NCBI RefSeq assembly: GCF_005491205.1
Contig: NZ_CP028035.1
Span: forward strand, 1,612,001-1,676,000
Source: Nissabacter sp. SGAir0207
GTDB lineage: Bacteria > Pseudomonadota > Gammaproteobacteria > Enterobacterales > Enterobacteriaceae
DNA length: 64,000 nt
Direction of reading: 5' to 3'
In this document: one piece after another, positions 36,614 through 46,200 of the stretch
Position numbering within the stretch: position 1 is the stretch's first letter
How the letters are laid out: every line of letters begins with the position of its first letter
Translations under genes and position numbers: made by a program
The notes under the pieces: model-generated
The model's database searches: none
What the model was told of the DNA's origin: nothing
Seen by the model: the letters and a program-made list of their open reading frames with translations, nothing else

Positions 36614-38098
36614 ATGACAGTAAGTACACCTATGCTGGTGACATTTCTGGTCTATATCCTGGGGATGGTAGTAATTGGGTTGCTGGCCTACCGCCGCACC
36701 ACAAATTTTGACGACTATATTCTGGGCGGCCGCAGTCTGGGCAGCGTGGTGACCGCGCTCTCCGCCGGCGCCTCTGACATGAGCGGCTGGTTGCTGATGG
36801 GCCTGCCGGGCGCCATCTTCATCTCCGGCATCTCGGAGAGCTGGATCGCCATCGGCCTGACGCTGGGCGCTTACCTCAACTGGAAGCTGGTGGCGGGCCG
36901 CCTGCGTGTCCACACCGAGGCCAACAACAACGCGCTGACGCTGCCGGACTACTTCACCAGCCGCTTTGAGGATACCAGCAAGCTGCTGCGCATCATCTCG
37001 GCGCTGGTGATTCTGGTCTTCTTCACCATCTACTGCGCCTCGGGCATCGTGGCCGGTGCCCGCCTGTTCGAGAGCACCTTCGGCATGAGCTATGAGACCG
37101 CGCTGTGGGCCGGGGCCGCCGCGACCATCCTCTACACCTTCATCGGTGGCTTTTTGGCCGTGAGCTGGACGGATACCGTGCAGGCGTCGCTGATGATCTT
37201 CGCGCTGATCCTGACGCCGGTGTTCGTGATTCTGGCCGTCGGTGGCATCGACACCTCGATGCTGGTGATTGAGGCGAAAAGCCCGGCCTACGTTGACATG
37301 TTCAAGGGGCTGAATCTGGTTGCCATCCTGTCACTGCTGGGCTGGGGTCTGGGCTACTTCGGCCAGCCGCACATTCTGGCACGCTTCATGGCGGCGGACT
37401 CGCACCACACCATCCGCAACGCGCGCCGCATCAGCATGACCTGGATGATCCTCTGTCTGGCAGGCACCATCGCCGTCGGCTTCTTCGGCATCGCCTACTT
37501 CAGCAATAACCCGGCGCAGGCTGGCACCGTGACCGAGAATGGCGAGCGCGTCTTTATCGAGCTGGCGAAAATCCTGTTCAACCCGTGGATTGCTGGCATC
37601 CTGCTCTCCGCCATTCTGGCGGCGGTGATGAGTACCCTGAGCTGCCAGCTGCTGGTCTGCTCCAGCGCCATCACCGAGGATCTCTACAAAGCCTTCCTGC
37701 GCAAAAATGCTGGCCAGCGTGAGCTGGTGTGGGTCGGCCGCCTGATGGTGCTGGTGGTGGCGCTGGTCGCCATCGCGCTGGCCGCCAACCCTGAGAACCG
37801 CGTGCTGGGTCTGGTGAGCTACGCTTGGGCTGGCTTCGGTGCGGCATTCGGGCCGGTGATCCTGATCTCGGTGATGTGGTCACGCATGACACGCAATGGC
37901 GCACTGGCGGGGATGCTGGTGGGCGCACTGACGGTGATCTTCTGGAAACAGTATGGCTGGCAGGAGCTGTATGAAATTATCCCTGGCTTCCTGTTCGCCT
38001 CTGTCGCCATCGTGGTGGTGAGCCTGATGGGCCGCCAGCCCTCCAAGGTGGTCACCGAGCGCTTCCGCGTGGCTGAGGCGGAGTTTAACACCCGCTAA
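36614..38098 (+). CDS. putP: Sodium/proline symporter PutP
   Basis: A 494-aa sodium:solute symporter with about 13 transmembrane helices. Hallmarks are FDDYILGGRSLGSVVTALSA, the Na+ site region AGASDMSGWLLMGLPGAIF, and GWGLGYFGQPHILARFMAAD. It imports proline for PutA. It is divergent from putA, probably repressed by PutA, and followed by a terminator. Confidence 0.98.
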   Translation: MTVSTPMLVTFLVYILGMVVIGLLAYRRTTNFDDYILGGRSLGSVVTALSAGASDMSGWLLMGLPGAIFISGISESWIAIGLTLGAYLNWKLVAGRLRVHTEANNNALTLPDYFTSRFEDTSKLLRIISALVILVFFTIYCASGIVAGARLFESTFGMSYETALWAGAAATILYTFIGGFLAVSWTDTVQASLMIFALILTPVFVILAVGGIDTSMLVIEAKSPAYVDMFKGLNLVAILSLLGWGLGYFGQPHILARFMAADSHHTIRNARRISMTWMILCLAGTIAVGFFGIAYFSNNPAQAGTVTENGERVFIELAKILFNPWIAGILLSAILAAVMSTLSCQLLVCSSAITEDLYKAFLRKNAGQRELVWVGRLMVLVVALVAIALAANPENRVLGLVSYAWAGFGAAFGPVILISVMWSRMTRNGALAGMLVGALTVIFWKQYGWQELYEIIPGFLFASVAIVVVSLMGRQPSKVVTERFRVAEAEFNTR

Positions 38099-38138
38099 GT
38101 GATGGGTACCTAAGCGGTGCCACATCACGCGGTTTACC

Positions 38139-38166
38139 AAGGCCCCCCTGCGGGGCCTTGTGCTTT
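38139..38166 (+). terminator. Terminator after putP
   Basis: 8-bp stem AAGGCCCC / GGGGCCTT, 5-base loop, then GTGCTTTT. Confidence 0.8.
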
Positions 38167-38238
38167 TCCCGCGGCAACAGCGGCGCGCCTCACCGCCGTG
38201 CAAATTCTCCCGTCCTCCCCCCTTGCTTTTCTTTTTTT

Positions 38239-38259
38239 TGGAATGATAATCACTCTCGT
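38239..38259 (+). promoter_or_regulatory. Fur-box-like site upstream of efeU
   Basis: The stretch around GAATGATAATCACTCTCG matches the left and central part of the Fur consensus (GATAATGATAATCATTATC) about 60-80 bases before efeU. Enterobacterial efeUOB is known to be Fur-repressed. Confidence 0.7.
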
Positions 38260-38320
38260 TTTCTTTTACCTAACTTTACAGACTGCCCTGCCGGGCGTCG
38301 CACCCTTGGGGTAAGCCGCG

Positions 38321-39163
38321 ATGTTTGTGCCATTTCTGATTATGTTCCGCGAAGGGCTGGAAGCCGCCTTGATTGTCAGTTTGATTGCCGGCTATCTGGC
38401 ACGCACCGGCCGCCGCCGTTGGCTGGGCGTGGTGTGGCTGGGCATTGGGCTGGCCGCGGCGCTCTGTCTGGCGCTGGGCATGGCGATCAACGCCACCACC
38501 GGCGAATTCCCGCAGAAGCAGCAGGAGCTGTTTGAGGGGCTGGTGGCGGTGGTCGCGGTGGCGATGCTGACCTACATGGTGTTCTGGATGCGCAAGGCGT
38601 CGCGCTCCGTCAAGGGGCAACTGGAGCAGGCGATCGATCAGGCGCTCAGCAAACATGCCAGCAGCCGCGCGCAGGCGTGGGCGCTGGTGGCGATGGTGTT
38701 CTTTGCCGTGGCGCGCGAGGGGCTGGAGTCGGTGTTCTTCCTGCTCGCCGCCTTCCAACAGGATGTCGGCGCGGCGGCCCCGGCTGGCGCGCTGCTGGGG
38801 CTGGCCTGCGCCATGTTGCTGGGCGCGCTGATCTACTGGGGCGGCGTGCGGCTCAATCTGGCGCGCTTCTTCAAGTGGAGCGGCCTGTTCATTCTGCTGG
38901 TGGCCGCCGGGCTGGCGGCTGGCGCGATCCGTGCCTTCCACGAGGCCGGGCTGTGGAATGGCTTCCAGTCGCTGGCCTGGGATCTGAGCGGCGTGCTCTC
39001 CACCCACTCGCTGGGCGGCACCCTGCTGGAGGGGATATTTGGTTATCAGGAGTCCCCGACCGTCAGTGAGGTGGTGGTCTACTTCGCCTACCTGATCCCG
39101 GCCTTGATCCTCTTCTTTCTGCCTTACCACCGCACGCCGACGGCCACCCGTGGCCGGGCGTAA
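38321..39163 (+). CDS. efeU: Ferrous iron permease EfeU
   Basis: A 280-aa FTR1-family permease with about seven helices and two REGLE iron-binding motifs: REGLEAAL at residues 10-17 and REGLESVFF near residue 130. It imports Fe2+/Fe3+ across the inner membrane with EfeO and EfeB, mainly at low pH in E. coli. The reading frame is intact, unlike the frameshifted gene of E. coli K-12. First gene of efeUOB. Confidence 0.97.
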   Translation: MFVPFLIMFREGLEAALIVSLIAGYLARTGRRRWLGVVWLGIGLAAALCLALGMAINATTGEFPQKQQELFEGLVAVVAVAMLTYMVFWMRKASRSVKGQLEQAIDQALSKHASSRAQAWALVAMVFFAVAREGLESVFFLLAAFQQDVGAAAPAGALLGLACAMLLGALIYWGGVRLNLARFFKWSGLFILLVAAGLAAGAIRAFHEAGLWNGFQSLAWDLSGVLSTHSLGGTLLEGIFGYQESPTVSEVVVYFAYLIPALILFFLPYHRTPTATRGRA

Positions 39164-39193
39164 TTTGATGACTTTTTTCAGGGAGTGCCTGTG

Positions 39194-40327
39194 ATGTCCA
39201 CCTTGTCCCGTTTTGCCCTGCGCCGCGCGCTCAATTTGGCCCTGCTGGCGCTGCCAGCCTGTGCCCTCAGCACCACCGCACTGGCCGCCGACCTGCGGCA
39301 GGTCAACGTTACTGTCACCGACAAGCAGTGTGAGCCGATGCAGCTCACCGTGCCGGCGGGCAAAACCCAGTTTATCGTGCGCAATGCCAGCCAGAAGGCG
39401 CTGGAGTGGGAGATCCTGCAAGGGGTGATGGTGGTGGAGGAGCGCGAGAACATCGCGCCGGGCTTCACCCAGAAGATGACCGCCACCCTCGAGCCGGGCG
39501 AGTATGACATGACCTGCGGCCTGCTCAGCAACCCGAAGGGCAAGCTGACGGTCACCGCCGGGGCGGCCGCGGCCAAGCCGGATGCCGCCGCGCTGATTGG
39601 CCCGCTCGCCGAGTATAAGGTGTATGTGATGGGCGAGGTGGGGCAACTGGTGATCCAGACCCAAGCCTTCACCGAGGCGGTGAAGCGCGGCGATCTGGCG
39701 CAGGCGCGGGCGCTCTATGCCCCGACGCGCCAGCACTACGAGCGCATCGAGCCGATTGCCGAGCTGTTCTCTGATCTCGACGGCAGCATCGACGCGCGTG
39801 AGGATGACTTTGAGCAGAAGGCGGCAGACCCGGCGTTCACCGGCTTCCACCGTCTGGAGAAGATCCTGTTTGGCGACAACACCACGCAGGGCGGCGCGCC
39901 CTTCGCCGATCGTCTGCTGGCGGATACCCGCGCGCTGCAAACCCGCATCAGCGAGCTGACCTTCCCGCCCTCCAAGGTGGTGGGTGGCGCGGCCGGGCTG
40001 GTGGAAGAGATTGCCGCCAGCAAGATCAGCGGTGAGGAAGATCGCTACAGCCGCACCGACCTGTGGGATTTTCAGGCGAACATTGATGGCGCACAGAAGA
40101 TCGTCAACTTGCTGCGCCCGCTGCTGGTGAAGGCCGATCCGGCGTTGCTGGCAAAAATCGACGGCAACTTTGCCAAGGTGGATGGCCTGCTGGCGAAGTA
40201 CCGCACCGCCAACGGCTTTGCCTCCTATGAGAAGCTGACCGATGCCGACCGCAACGCCATGAAGGGGCCGATCACCGCGCTGGCGGAAGATCTCTCCACG
40301 CTGCGCGGCGTGCTGGGTCTGGATTGA
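39194..40327 (+). CDS. efeO: Iron uptake system protein EfeO
   Basis: A 377-aa periplasmic protein. The signal peptide ends near residue 31 (ALSTTALA). An N-terminal cupredoxin domain follows ([20 protein letters not shown]), then a C-terminal M75/imelysin domain with HRLE in [14 protein letters not shown]. It binds iron and delivers it to EfeU. The start at 39194 has GGGAG 8 bases upstream; GTG codons at 39185 and 39191 are alternatives. Middle gene of efeUOB. Confidence 0.96.
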   Translation: MSTLSRFALRRALNLALLALPACALSTTALAADLRQVNVTVTDKQCEPMQLTVPAGKTQFIVRNASQKALEWEILQGVMVVEERENIAPGFTQKMTATLEPGEYDMTCGLLSNPKGKLTVTAGAAAAKPDAAALIGPLAEYKVYVMGEVGQLVIQTQAFTEAVKRGDLAQARALYAPTRQHYERIEPIAELFSDLDGSIDAREDDFEQKAADPAFTGFHRLEKILFGDNTTQGGAPFADRLLADTRALQTRISELTFPPSKVVGGAAGLVEEIAASKISGEEDRYSRTDLWDFQANIDGAQKIVNLLRPLLVKADPALLAKIDGNFAKVDGLLAKYRTANGFASYEKLTDADRNAMKGPITALAEDLSTLRGVLGLD

Positions 40328-40337
40328 GGCCATCACG

Positions 40338-41618
40338 ATGAGCAAAACCACCGGCGCGGCGGGCGGCGGTTGCCCGTTCGGCGGGCACCAGCCAGCCCGG
40401 CGGCGCTTGCTGCTGGGGATGGGGGCGCTGGGCGGCGCGTTGGCGCTTCGTGGCCCGGCGCGTGCCGAGCCGCCGGCCGCCCCCGGCGTGCTGCCGCCTG
40501 ACGCGCGTGAGATGCGCCAGCCCTTCTATGGCGTCCACCAGTCCGGCATCCTGACGCCACAGCAGGCGTCGGCAATGCTGGTGGCCTTTGATGTGCTGGC
40601 CAGCAACCGTGAGGATCTGCGCCGCCTGTTCGCGCTGCTCACCGCGCGTATTGCCTTCCTCACGCAAGGGGGCGAAGCACCGGCGGCCGATCCGAAACTG
40701 CCGCCCCTGGACTCCGGCATCCTTGGCGCGCGCATCAGCCCGGACAACCTGACGATGACGCTCTCCGTCGGCCACGCGCTGTTTGACGAGCGCTTTGGGC
40801 TGGCGGCGCAGAAACCGCTGCACCTGCAACGGATGACGCGCTTTCCCAACGATTCGCTGGACGCCGCCCAGTGCCACGGCGACCTCTTGTTGCAGATTTG
40901 CGCCAACAGCAGTGACACGGTGATCCACGCCTTGCGTGACATCATCAAGCACACGCCGGATCTGCTGGCGGTGCGCTGGCGGCGCGAGGGCTTTATCTCG
41001 CCCCACGCGGCGCGCAGCCAGGAGACGCCGATCAATTTGCTCGGCTTCAAGGATGGCACCGCCAACCCCGACACCCGCAACGCGGCGCTGATGGAACAGG
41101 CGATCTGGGTAACGGAGGAACAGGGCGAACCGGCGTGGGCGGTGGGCGGCAGCTATCAGGCGGTGCGCATCATCCGTTTCCACGTGGAGTCCTGGGATCG
41201 CACGCCGTTGCAGGAGCAGGAGGCGATCTTTGGCCGCCACAAGCTCAGCGGCGCGCCGCTCGGCATGGCGCAGGAGCATGACGTGCCCGACTACCGCGCC
41301 GACCCGCAGGGGCAGGTGATCCCGCTGGACGCCCATATCCGGCTGGCGAACCCGCGCATGCCGGAGAGTGCCAGCAGCCTGATGCTGCGGCGCGGCTACA
41401 GCTACTCGCAGGGCATCAGCGCCTCCGGGCAGCTGGAGATGGGGTTGCTGTTCATCTGCTACCAGCACGATCTGGAGCAGGGCTTTTTGGCGGTGCAGCG
41501 GCGGCTGAATGGCGAGGCGCTGGAGGAGTATGTCCGGCCGATCGGCGGCGGCTACTTCTTCGCGCTGCCCGGTGTGCGCGAGGGGCAAATATTGGGCGAG
41601 GCGCTGCTAAAAACGTGA
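40338..41618 (+). CDS. efeB: Deferrochelatase/peroxidase EfeB (DyP-type)
   Basis: A 426-aa DyP-type heme peroxidase exported by Tat: a twin-arginine run (RRR, residues 21-23) precedes [14 protein letters not shown]. The family motif GXXDG appears as [10 protein letters not shown], and the proximal heme His lies in the later [20 protein letters not shown] region. It transfers electrons for, or releases iron from, heme in the periplasm. Third gene of efeUOB, 10 bases after efeO. Confidence 0.97.
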   Translation: MSKTTGAAGGGCPFGGHQPARRRLLLGMGALGGALALRGPARAEPPAAPGVLPPDAREMRQPFYGVHQSGILTPQQASAMLVAFDVLASNREDLRRLFALLTARIAFLTQGGEAPAADPKLPPLDSGILGARISPDNLTMTLSVGHALFDERFGLAAQKPLHLQRMTRFPNDSLDAAQCHGDLLLQICANSSDTVIHALRDIIKHTPDLLAVRWRREGFISPHAARSQETPINLLGFKDGTANPDTRNAALMEQAIWVTEEQGEPAWAVGGSYQAVRIIRFHVESWDRTPLQEQEAIFGRHKLSGAPLGMAQEHDVPDYRADPQGQVIPLDAHIRLANPRMPESASSLMLRRGYSYSQGISASGQLEMGLLFICYQHDLEQGFLAVQRRLNGEALEEYVRPIGGGYFFALPGVREGQILGEALLKT

Positions 41619-41649
41619 CGCCGTTAACAGTTAGCCCCGCTTGAGTAAA

Positions 41650-41676
41650 CCGGTCGCCCAAGGCGGCCTGTTTTAT
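41650..41676 (+). terminator. Probable terminator after efeB
   Basis: 7-bp stem GGTCGCC / GGCGGCC (one G-T pair) with a CAA loop, then TGTTTTAT. Confidence 0.6.
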
Positions 41677-42248
41677 GCATTTCTTATCGGTGAGGAAGGC
41701 AGTGGGTTGATTGGAAAGCGCAAAAAATAAGCACTTGACTTATTTGTAGTTAAATATTTACATTGCTGTAACACGGAGTCATAAAGTGTCGTTATACTCA
41801 AATTAGTTGCCCACCAACCGGTGGCAGCTAACCGAAAAAGCCGGTGCGGGCGTCACTGCCTGTCCTGACTGCGAGGAGCGCTGATGCGGAAGTCCATGAA
41901 TGGGCTGTTAGGTTTACCATCAAACACTTTCTCTTCTACTCGTCGTCTCGAGGGCGAATGCCGCGCCACCGCCATTTTCGGCACAACCTCCCACTCTACC
42001 AACCAACCAGCGTCTCTTGCGTCATACCAAAATTGGAAAATGTTGCCAGCCTGGCAACCTCTCTTCATGGCGCACGCCGTTCCGGCCGGGCCATCGCCTT
42101 GCCAGACAGCTACCCGTCGCCATTGTCATTGGCTAATGCGGTCTTAAAGGGGACCAACCTCATCTGTATGTGAAACCTGTTGTCAGAGTATTCGTCTGCG
42201 GTGCTGCACAGCCGCAACGGTAGGTGAAACAAACTGTAAGGTGCCACT
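41677..42248 (+). promoter_or_regulatory. Long phoH upstream region / mRNA leader
   Basis: About 570 bp before phoH. TATACT at 41793-41798 is a good -10 without a -35. A weak Pho-box-like pair (CTGTAAC at 41766, GAGTCAT at 41776) lies 10 bases before it, consistent with but not proof of PhoB activation. Transcription from there would give a leader of about 440 bases. It holds a short ORF with a good ribosome site (41884-42147), two palindromes (CCAAAATTGG at 42027-42036; an 8+1+8 repeat at 42042-42058) and a 6-bp hairpin at 42197-42216. Confidence 0.45.
41884..42147 (+). CDS. Possible small leader ORF upstream of phoH (87 aa)
   Basis: The ATG follows AGGAG (41874-41878) with a 5-base spacer, a good initiation site. 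The product, starting MRKSMNGLLGLPSNTFSS, is rich in Ser, Thr, Ala and Arg, has no signal, membrane helix or family similarity that I recognise, and overlaps two palindromes. It could be a regulatory leader peptide or a chance ORF. Confidence 0.25.
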   Translation: MRKSMNGLLGLPSNTFSSTRRLEGECRATAIFGTTSHSTNQPASLASYQNWKMLPAWQPLFMAHAVPAGPSPCQTATRRHCHWLMRS

Positions 42249-43037
42249 ATGGGAAGACAGAAAGCAGTGATCAAAGCTCGTCGTGAAGCGAAACGTGTTA
42301 TCCGGCGTGACGCACGCAGCCACCGGCAGCGTGAGGAGGAGTCGGTAACCTCCCTGGTCCAAATGGGCGGGGTAGAATCCATCGGCATGGCGCGCGACAG
42401 TCGGGACACCTCGACCATCGAGGCGCGTACGGAAGCTCAAGGTCATTACTTATCAGCCATAGAGAACAAACAGCTGATCTTCGCCACGGGCGAGGCCGGC
42501 TGTGGGAAAACCTTTATTAGCGCGGCTAAGGCCGCCGAAGCCCTGATTCATAAAGAAGTGGACCGGATCATTGTCACCCGTCCGGTGTTGCAGGCCGATG
42601 AGGATCTCGGCTTCCTGCCCGGTGATGTGGCGGAGAAGTTCGCCCCCTATTTCCGCCCGGTGTATGACATCCTGCTGCGCCGCCTCGGCTCGTCGTTCAT
42701 GCAGTACTGCCTGCGGCCAGAGATTGGCAAGGTGGAGATCGCCCCGTTTGCCTATATGCGTGGGCGCACCTTCGAGAACGCGGTGGTGATTCTGGATGAG
42801 GCGCAGAACGTCACCGCCAGCCAGATGAAGATGTTCCTGACGCGGCTGGGGGAGAACGTCACCGTGATCGTCAACGGCGATATCACCCAGTGTGACCTGC
42901 CGCGCGGCGTCAAGTCCGGGCTAAGCGATGCGCTGGAGCGTTTCGAGGAGGATGAGATGATCGGCATTATCCGCTTCACCAAAGAGGACTGCGTGCGCTC
43001 GGCGCTCTGCCAACGCACGCTCAATGCGTATACCTGA
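42249..43037 (+). CDS. phoH: PhoH-type ATPase
   Basis: A 262-aa cytoplasmic P-loop protein. A basic N terminus (KARREAKRVIRRDARSHRQR) is followed by Walker A GEAGCGKT (residues 81-88), Walker B VVILDEAQN, and NGDITQCDLPRGVKSGLSDA. The size fits E. coli PhoH rather than the longer YbeZ. It is phosphate-starvation-inducible in E. coli; the biochemical role is thought to be RNA-related. TAAGGTG precedes the ATG. Confidence 0.96.
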   Translation: MGRQKAVIKARREAKRVIRRDARSHRQREEESVTSLVQMGGVESIGMARDSRDTSTIEARTEAQGHYLSAIENKQLIFATGEAGCGKTFISAAKAAEALIHKEVDRIIVTRPVLQADEDLGFLPGDVAEKFAPYFRPVYDILLRRLGSSFMQYCLRPEIGKVEIAPFAYMRGRTFENAVVILDEAQNVTASQMKMFLTRLGENVTVIVNGDITQCDLPRGVKSGLSDALERFEEDEMIGIIRFTKEDCVRSALCQRTLNAYT

Positions 43038-43087
43038 CACTCTGTCGGCCTGCCGGGCAGGCCGTAACCCCAACAGACCCTGATAGC

Positions 43088-43114
43088 AAGGCCGCACTGC
43101 GCGGCCTTTTTTTA
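43088..43114. terminator. Bidirectional terminator between phoH and chaA
   Basis: 8-bp stem AAGGCCGC / GCGGCCTT with a 5-base loop and a T run after it on the plus strand; the gene ends are convergent. Confidence 0.9.
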
Positions 43115-44215
43115 TTACAGCATGATCACCATCAGGTAGGCGAGGAACAGCGCCAGGTGGGCGGTGCCGTTCAGCACATTGGTGCGGCCGGTGGAGAAGG
43201 AGACCTGGCAGAGCATCAATACCGCCAGCATCACCACGATGTGTGGCCCCTCCAGCCCAAAGATAAGCTGCTGGCCGGTCAGGGTGGCAATCAGCGTCAC
43301 CGCCGGTACCGTCAGGGAGATGGTCGCCAGCACCGAGCCGAAGAACAGGTTCATCGCCCGCTGCACCTGATTATTGAGCACCGCCCGCAGCGCGCCCAGC
43401 CCCTCCGGTGAGAGGATCAGCAGCGCCACCAAAAAGCCGGTGAACTGTGCCGGTGCGTTGAGCGTCTGCAACAGATTCTCCAGCGGCGTGGCATTGACCT
43501 TGGTCACGGCAATCACCGCCACCAGATGCACCACCAGCCAGACCGCGTGCCACAGGCTGCTGTGCGCCGAGGGCTTGCCGTGGTGCGGGTCATCCCCCTC
43601 GTCCTCATGCTCATAGACAAACAGGCTCTGGTGGGTCTTGGTCTGGATCAGCAGGAACACGCCATACATCGCGGCGGAGATGCCCGCCACCATCAACGCC
43701 TGTGTGGTGTTGTAGTTGCCCTCCGGCAGTACCGCTGGCAGCACCAGTACGATGATCGCCAGCGGAAAGATGGCCATCAGGTACTGCTTGATGCCGCCCA
43801 GATTGACATACTGGGTCGCGAACTTGCGCCCGCCGAGCAGCAGCGAGACGCCCACCAGCCCGCTGGTGACGATCATCAGGATGGAGAAGAGGGTGTCACG
43901 CATCAGCGCCGGGGCGGCATCGCCGGTCGCCATCAGCGCCGAGATGAGGCTGACCTCCAGAATCACCACCGACAGGCTAAGGATCAGCGAGCCATACGGC
44001 TCGCCCAGCCGGTGCGCCAGCACATCCGCGTGGCGCACCACGCTAAAGGCGCTGGCAAGGATGCCGACCAGCGCCACCAAATTGATGCCAGCCAGCGCGG
44101 GCAGGGCGGTGGTATTCCCCCAGAGGGTAAGGATACCGAGGGCGAGCAGCGGCAGCAGCAGGGAGTACTCGCTGTGGCGGGTTTTGGCGCGGGCCGGTGG
44201 GGCGGTCGACGTCAT
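43115..44215 (-). CDS. chaA: Sodium(potassium, calcium)/proton antiporter ChaA
   Basis: A 366-aa CaCA-family exchanger with about 11 helices, collinear with E. coli ChaA. FSVVRHADVLAHRLGEPYGS is the first conserved repeat (GEPYG) and LILSPEGLGALRAVLNNQVQ the second (SPEG). An acidic His-containing loop (EHEDEGDDPHHGKPS) lies between the halves. The start at 44215 gives exactly the E. coli length and has AGGAG about 10 bases upstream; ATGs at 44224 and 44236 are alternatives. Confidence 0.96.
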   Translation of the reverse strand: MTSTAPPARAKTRHSEYSLLLPLLALGILTLWGNTTALPALAGINLVALVGILASAFSVVRHADVLAHRLGEPYGSLILSLSVVILEVSLISALMATGDAAPALMRDTLFSILMIVTSGLVGVSLLLGGRKFATQYVNLGGIKQYLMAIFPLAIIVLVLPAVLPEGNYNTTQALMVAGISAAMYGVFLLIQTKTHQSLFVYEHEDEGDDPHHGKPSAHSSLWHAVWLVVHLVAVIAVTKVNATPLENLLQTLNAPAQFTGFLVALLILSPEGLGALRAVLNNQVQRAMNLFFGSVLATISLTVPAVTLIATLTGQQLIFGLEGPHIVVMLAVLMLCQVSFSTGRTNVLNGTAHLALFLAYLMVIML

Positions 44216-44637
44216 GGTTCTCATGCTCCTTTTCAATGTTGCCGGGGCAAAGGGATGATGCAGTAACGGGTGCCGTGGCGCTAAGTATAGCCCCGGCCTA
44301 GGAAAACAGCGTTACAGTAACAAAATATGTCAGCCTTTTGGGCGAATTTACCTAATTTTACCGCCTTGGTTTTTTTTCCTTTCCCGAGCCATGATTACCC
44401 CATGTTTAACCGCCGTTTAAGGAGGGTATGCCTGTAAGTGATTGCGTCTCGATTTTCGGCTATGCCTTGCTACGCAACCCTTGCCAGATGATTCATACTT
44501 TTTTGCCGTGTGGCGCAGTAAAAACGGGGATCAGCAGGAAAACGGCGGGTTTCAGCATAGTCACAAGGCATGTTCTACACTTGAAACGACGCCAGCCACT
44601 GGCTGGCCCCTTGTGATACTGGAACAGGAGGAGCCTG
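44216..44637. other. Divergent chaA-chaB gap
   Basis: 422 bp without a convincing gene. It should contain the promoters of chaA (minus) and chaB (plus). A 62-codon frame at 44428-44616 was rejected. No further motif was recognised. Confidence 0.5.
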
Positions 44638-44871
44638 ATGCCATTTAAATCCCGTACCGATCTGCCAGACAACGTGCGCCACGTGCTGCCGCCCCATGCG
44701 CAGGATATCTATAAAGAGGCGTTTAACAGCGCCTGGGACCAATACAAGGACAAGGATGACCGGCGCGGCGATGACACGCGCGAAGAGACGGCCCACAAAG
44801 TGGCATGGGCCGCGGTGAAGCATGATTATGAGAAAGGGGATGACGACCGCTGGCATCCCAAAAAGCATTAA
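44638..44871 (+). CDS. chaB: ChaB family protein
   Basis: A 77-aa protein starting MPFKSRTDLPDNVRHVLPPH followed by AQDIYKEAFNSAWDQYKD and the final DRWHPKK, the complete ChaB domain. In E. coli ChaB is encoded between chaA and chaC and is regarded as a cation-transport regulator, though its real role is poorly known. GGAGGAG precedes the start. Confidence 0.95.
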   Translation: MPFKSRTDLPDNVRHVLPPHAQDIYKEAFNSAWDQYKDKDDRRGDDTREETAHKVAWAAVKHDYEKGDDDRWHPKKH

Positions 44872-45206
44872 ACCCGCGCTTTCAACCGGCAGGGCAGGGT
44901 TGCTGACCCTGCCCGCCATTTCTGCCAGACTCCTGCGCGTTCCTTATAAAAAACATCCGGCCATCACCTATTCCTCTGATAGGCCCATGTGATTGGTATC
45001 GGTTCTATCTGGCTTTTCAACGGCTTTGTTATCCCACAATCGTACTATTGTCATAATTTTTTGTGCTGTGATTTGTCGCCAGCTTGATTGACGGGCGAGA
45101 AACGCATAAGGTTTATCCTAATTAGCCCGGTCAATCGAAGGGATTACCTTATTCGTCAGGCTGATAAATATATAAGCAAGGTCGTAAGAGAGGAGGGCAG
45201 CCACAG
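44872..45206. other. chaB-chaC gap
   Basis: 335 bp with no gene. It begins with a strong inverted repeat, GGGCAGGGT / ACCCTGCCC (44892-44900 with 44906-44914, 5-base loop), probably marking the chaB transcript end although no T run follows. The A+T-rich stretch 45020-45070 may hold the chaC promoter. Confidence 0.55.
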
Positions 45207-45905
45207 GTGTTAACGCGAGATTTTCTACAGAAGGCGGATTGTAAGACGGCTTTCGGGACGATTGAGGAGGCGCTGCTGCTCTCACCGGAGCAACGTCTGG
45301 CGTCGTTGCGTTGTACCCTCTCGCGTCGGCCGGACAACAGCCCGGTATGGATTTTTGGCTACGGCTCCCTGATGTGGAACCCGATTTTCGATTCGGAAGA
45401 GGTGCGGCGCGCGACGCTGAACGGTTGGCACCGTGCCTTCTGCCTGCGGCTGACGGCCGGTCGCGGCACCGCCGCCCAGCCGGGCCGGATGCTGGCATTG
45501 AAGGAGGGCGGCAGCACCACCGGTCTGGCCTTCCGCCTGCCCGAGGAGAAGCTGGAGGAGGAACTGGAGCTGCTGTGGAAGCGCGAGATGGTGACCGGCT
45601 GCTACGTGCCGACCTGGTGTGAGCTGGTGTTGGAGGATGGCAGCCGCGTGACAGCGCTGGTGTTCGTGATGGACGCCGCCCACCCGCTGTTTGAGGCCGA
45701 TACCTGCTACCAAGTGATCGCCCCGCTGATCGCCCGCGCCCACGGCCCGCTTGGCACCAACGCCCAGTACCTCTACGCGCTGGAGCAGGAGCTGAAGAAG
45801 CACAATATGCAGGACGAGTGCCTGCGCGAGCTGGTGGATCATGTGCGCCTGTTGCAGCAGGATGCGGCGAATAGTGAGGATGTGCCCAAGGTGGGGCAAG
45901 CCTGA
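45207..45905 (+). CDS. chaC: Glutathione-specific gamma-glutamylcyclotransferase ChaC
   Basis: A 232-aa GGCT-fold enzyme that cleaves glutathione to 5-oxoproline and Cys-Gly. The nucleotide-like loop VWIFGYGSLMWNP (residues about 47-59) is the family signature, and GLAFRLPEEKLEEELELLWK carries the catalytic-region acids. The start is GTG at 45207 with GGAGGG upstream. It ends directly at the edge of the repeat-flanked island, the stop lying only a few bases before the first repeat. Confidence 0.95.
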   Translation: MLTRDFLQKADCKTAFGTIEEALLLSPEQRLASLRCTLSRRPDNSPVWIFGYGSLMWNPIFDSEEVRRATLNGWHRAFCLRLTAGRGTAAQPGRMLALKEGGSTTGLAFRLPEEKLEEELELLWKREMVTGCYVPTWCELVLEDGSRVTALVFVMDAAHPLFEADTCYQVIAPLIARAHGPLGTNAQYLYALEQELKKHNMQDECLRELVDHVRLLQQDAANSEDVPKVGQA

Positions 45906-45907
45906 GA

Positions 45908-46200
45908 GCAGGCATTGCGATTGCCTGCGACCTCGCTTAGGCCGGAGCAGGGTTTCGGTTGTTCGAGTTCCTTTGTCTACCTGTACTCCTGCGCCTCAAC
46001 CGAGCAGGGCCTGCCGGCGCGCCGGCCCTGCACCCGCGCGCTTTTGGGTGCCTCGGCTAATTATTGCCCGCTACCGCGGGTTCCCTCCGTCAGCTTCCGG
46101 CCTGTCGGGCCGCGGCAGACGCGCTCCCAGCGCGACTGCCACTCTCGCGCACATCCCTGTGCGCTCACCCGGCCCGGAATCCTCGGTCGGCAATAATTAA
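45908..46200 (+). repeat. Island repeat module, copy A (left boundary)
   Basis: A GC-rich non-coding module of about 290 bp. It begins AGGCATTGCGATTGCC, then GCCGGAGCAGGGTTTCGGTT, CCTCAACCGAGCAGGGCC, the 14-bp palindrome GCCGGCGCGCCGGC (46013-46026) nested in CAGGGCC..GGCCCTG, and a second half ending GGCAATAATTAACGCCCCC. Near-identical to copy C over the shared part and inverted relative to copy D. No transposase or terminal target duplication is visible. Confidence 0.9.

Noticed and set aside
38276..40351. 691-codon minus-strand open frame
   Set aside because: It lies antisense to efeU and efeO, which have clear motifs; a composition shadow.
41766..41782. Definite Pho box upstream of phoH
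   Set aside because: The half-sites match only 5 of 7 bases each and are 10 rather than 11 bases apart; kept only as a weak possibility in the leader entry.
44428..44616. 62-codon frame upstream of chaB with GGAGG just before its ATG
   Set aside because: The spacing of 2 bases is too short, the product shows no recognisable pattern, and it runs through probable promoter DNA.
45841..46200. 119-codon frame in the left repeat, with similar frames at 54715-55065 and 55532-55860
   Set aside because: They translate repeat DNA in several frames, lack ribosome sites, and the repeat is palindromic and non-coding in character.
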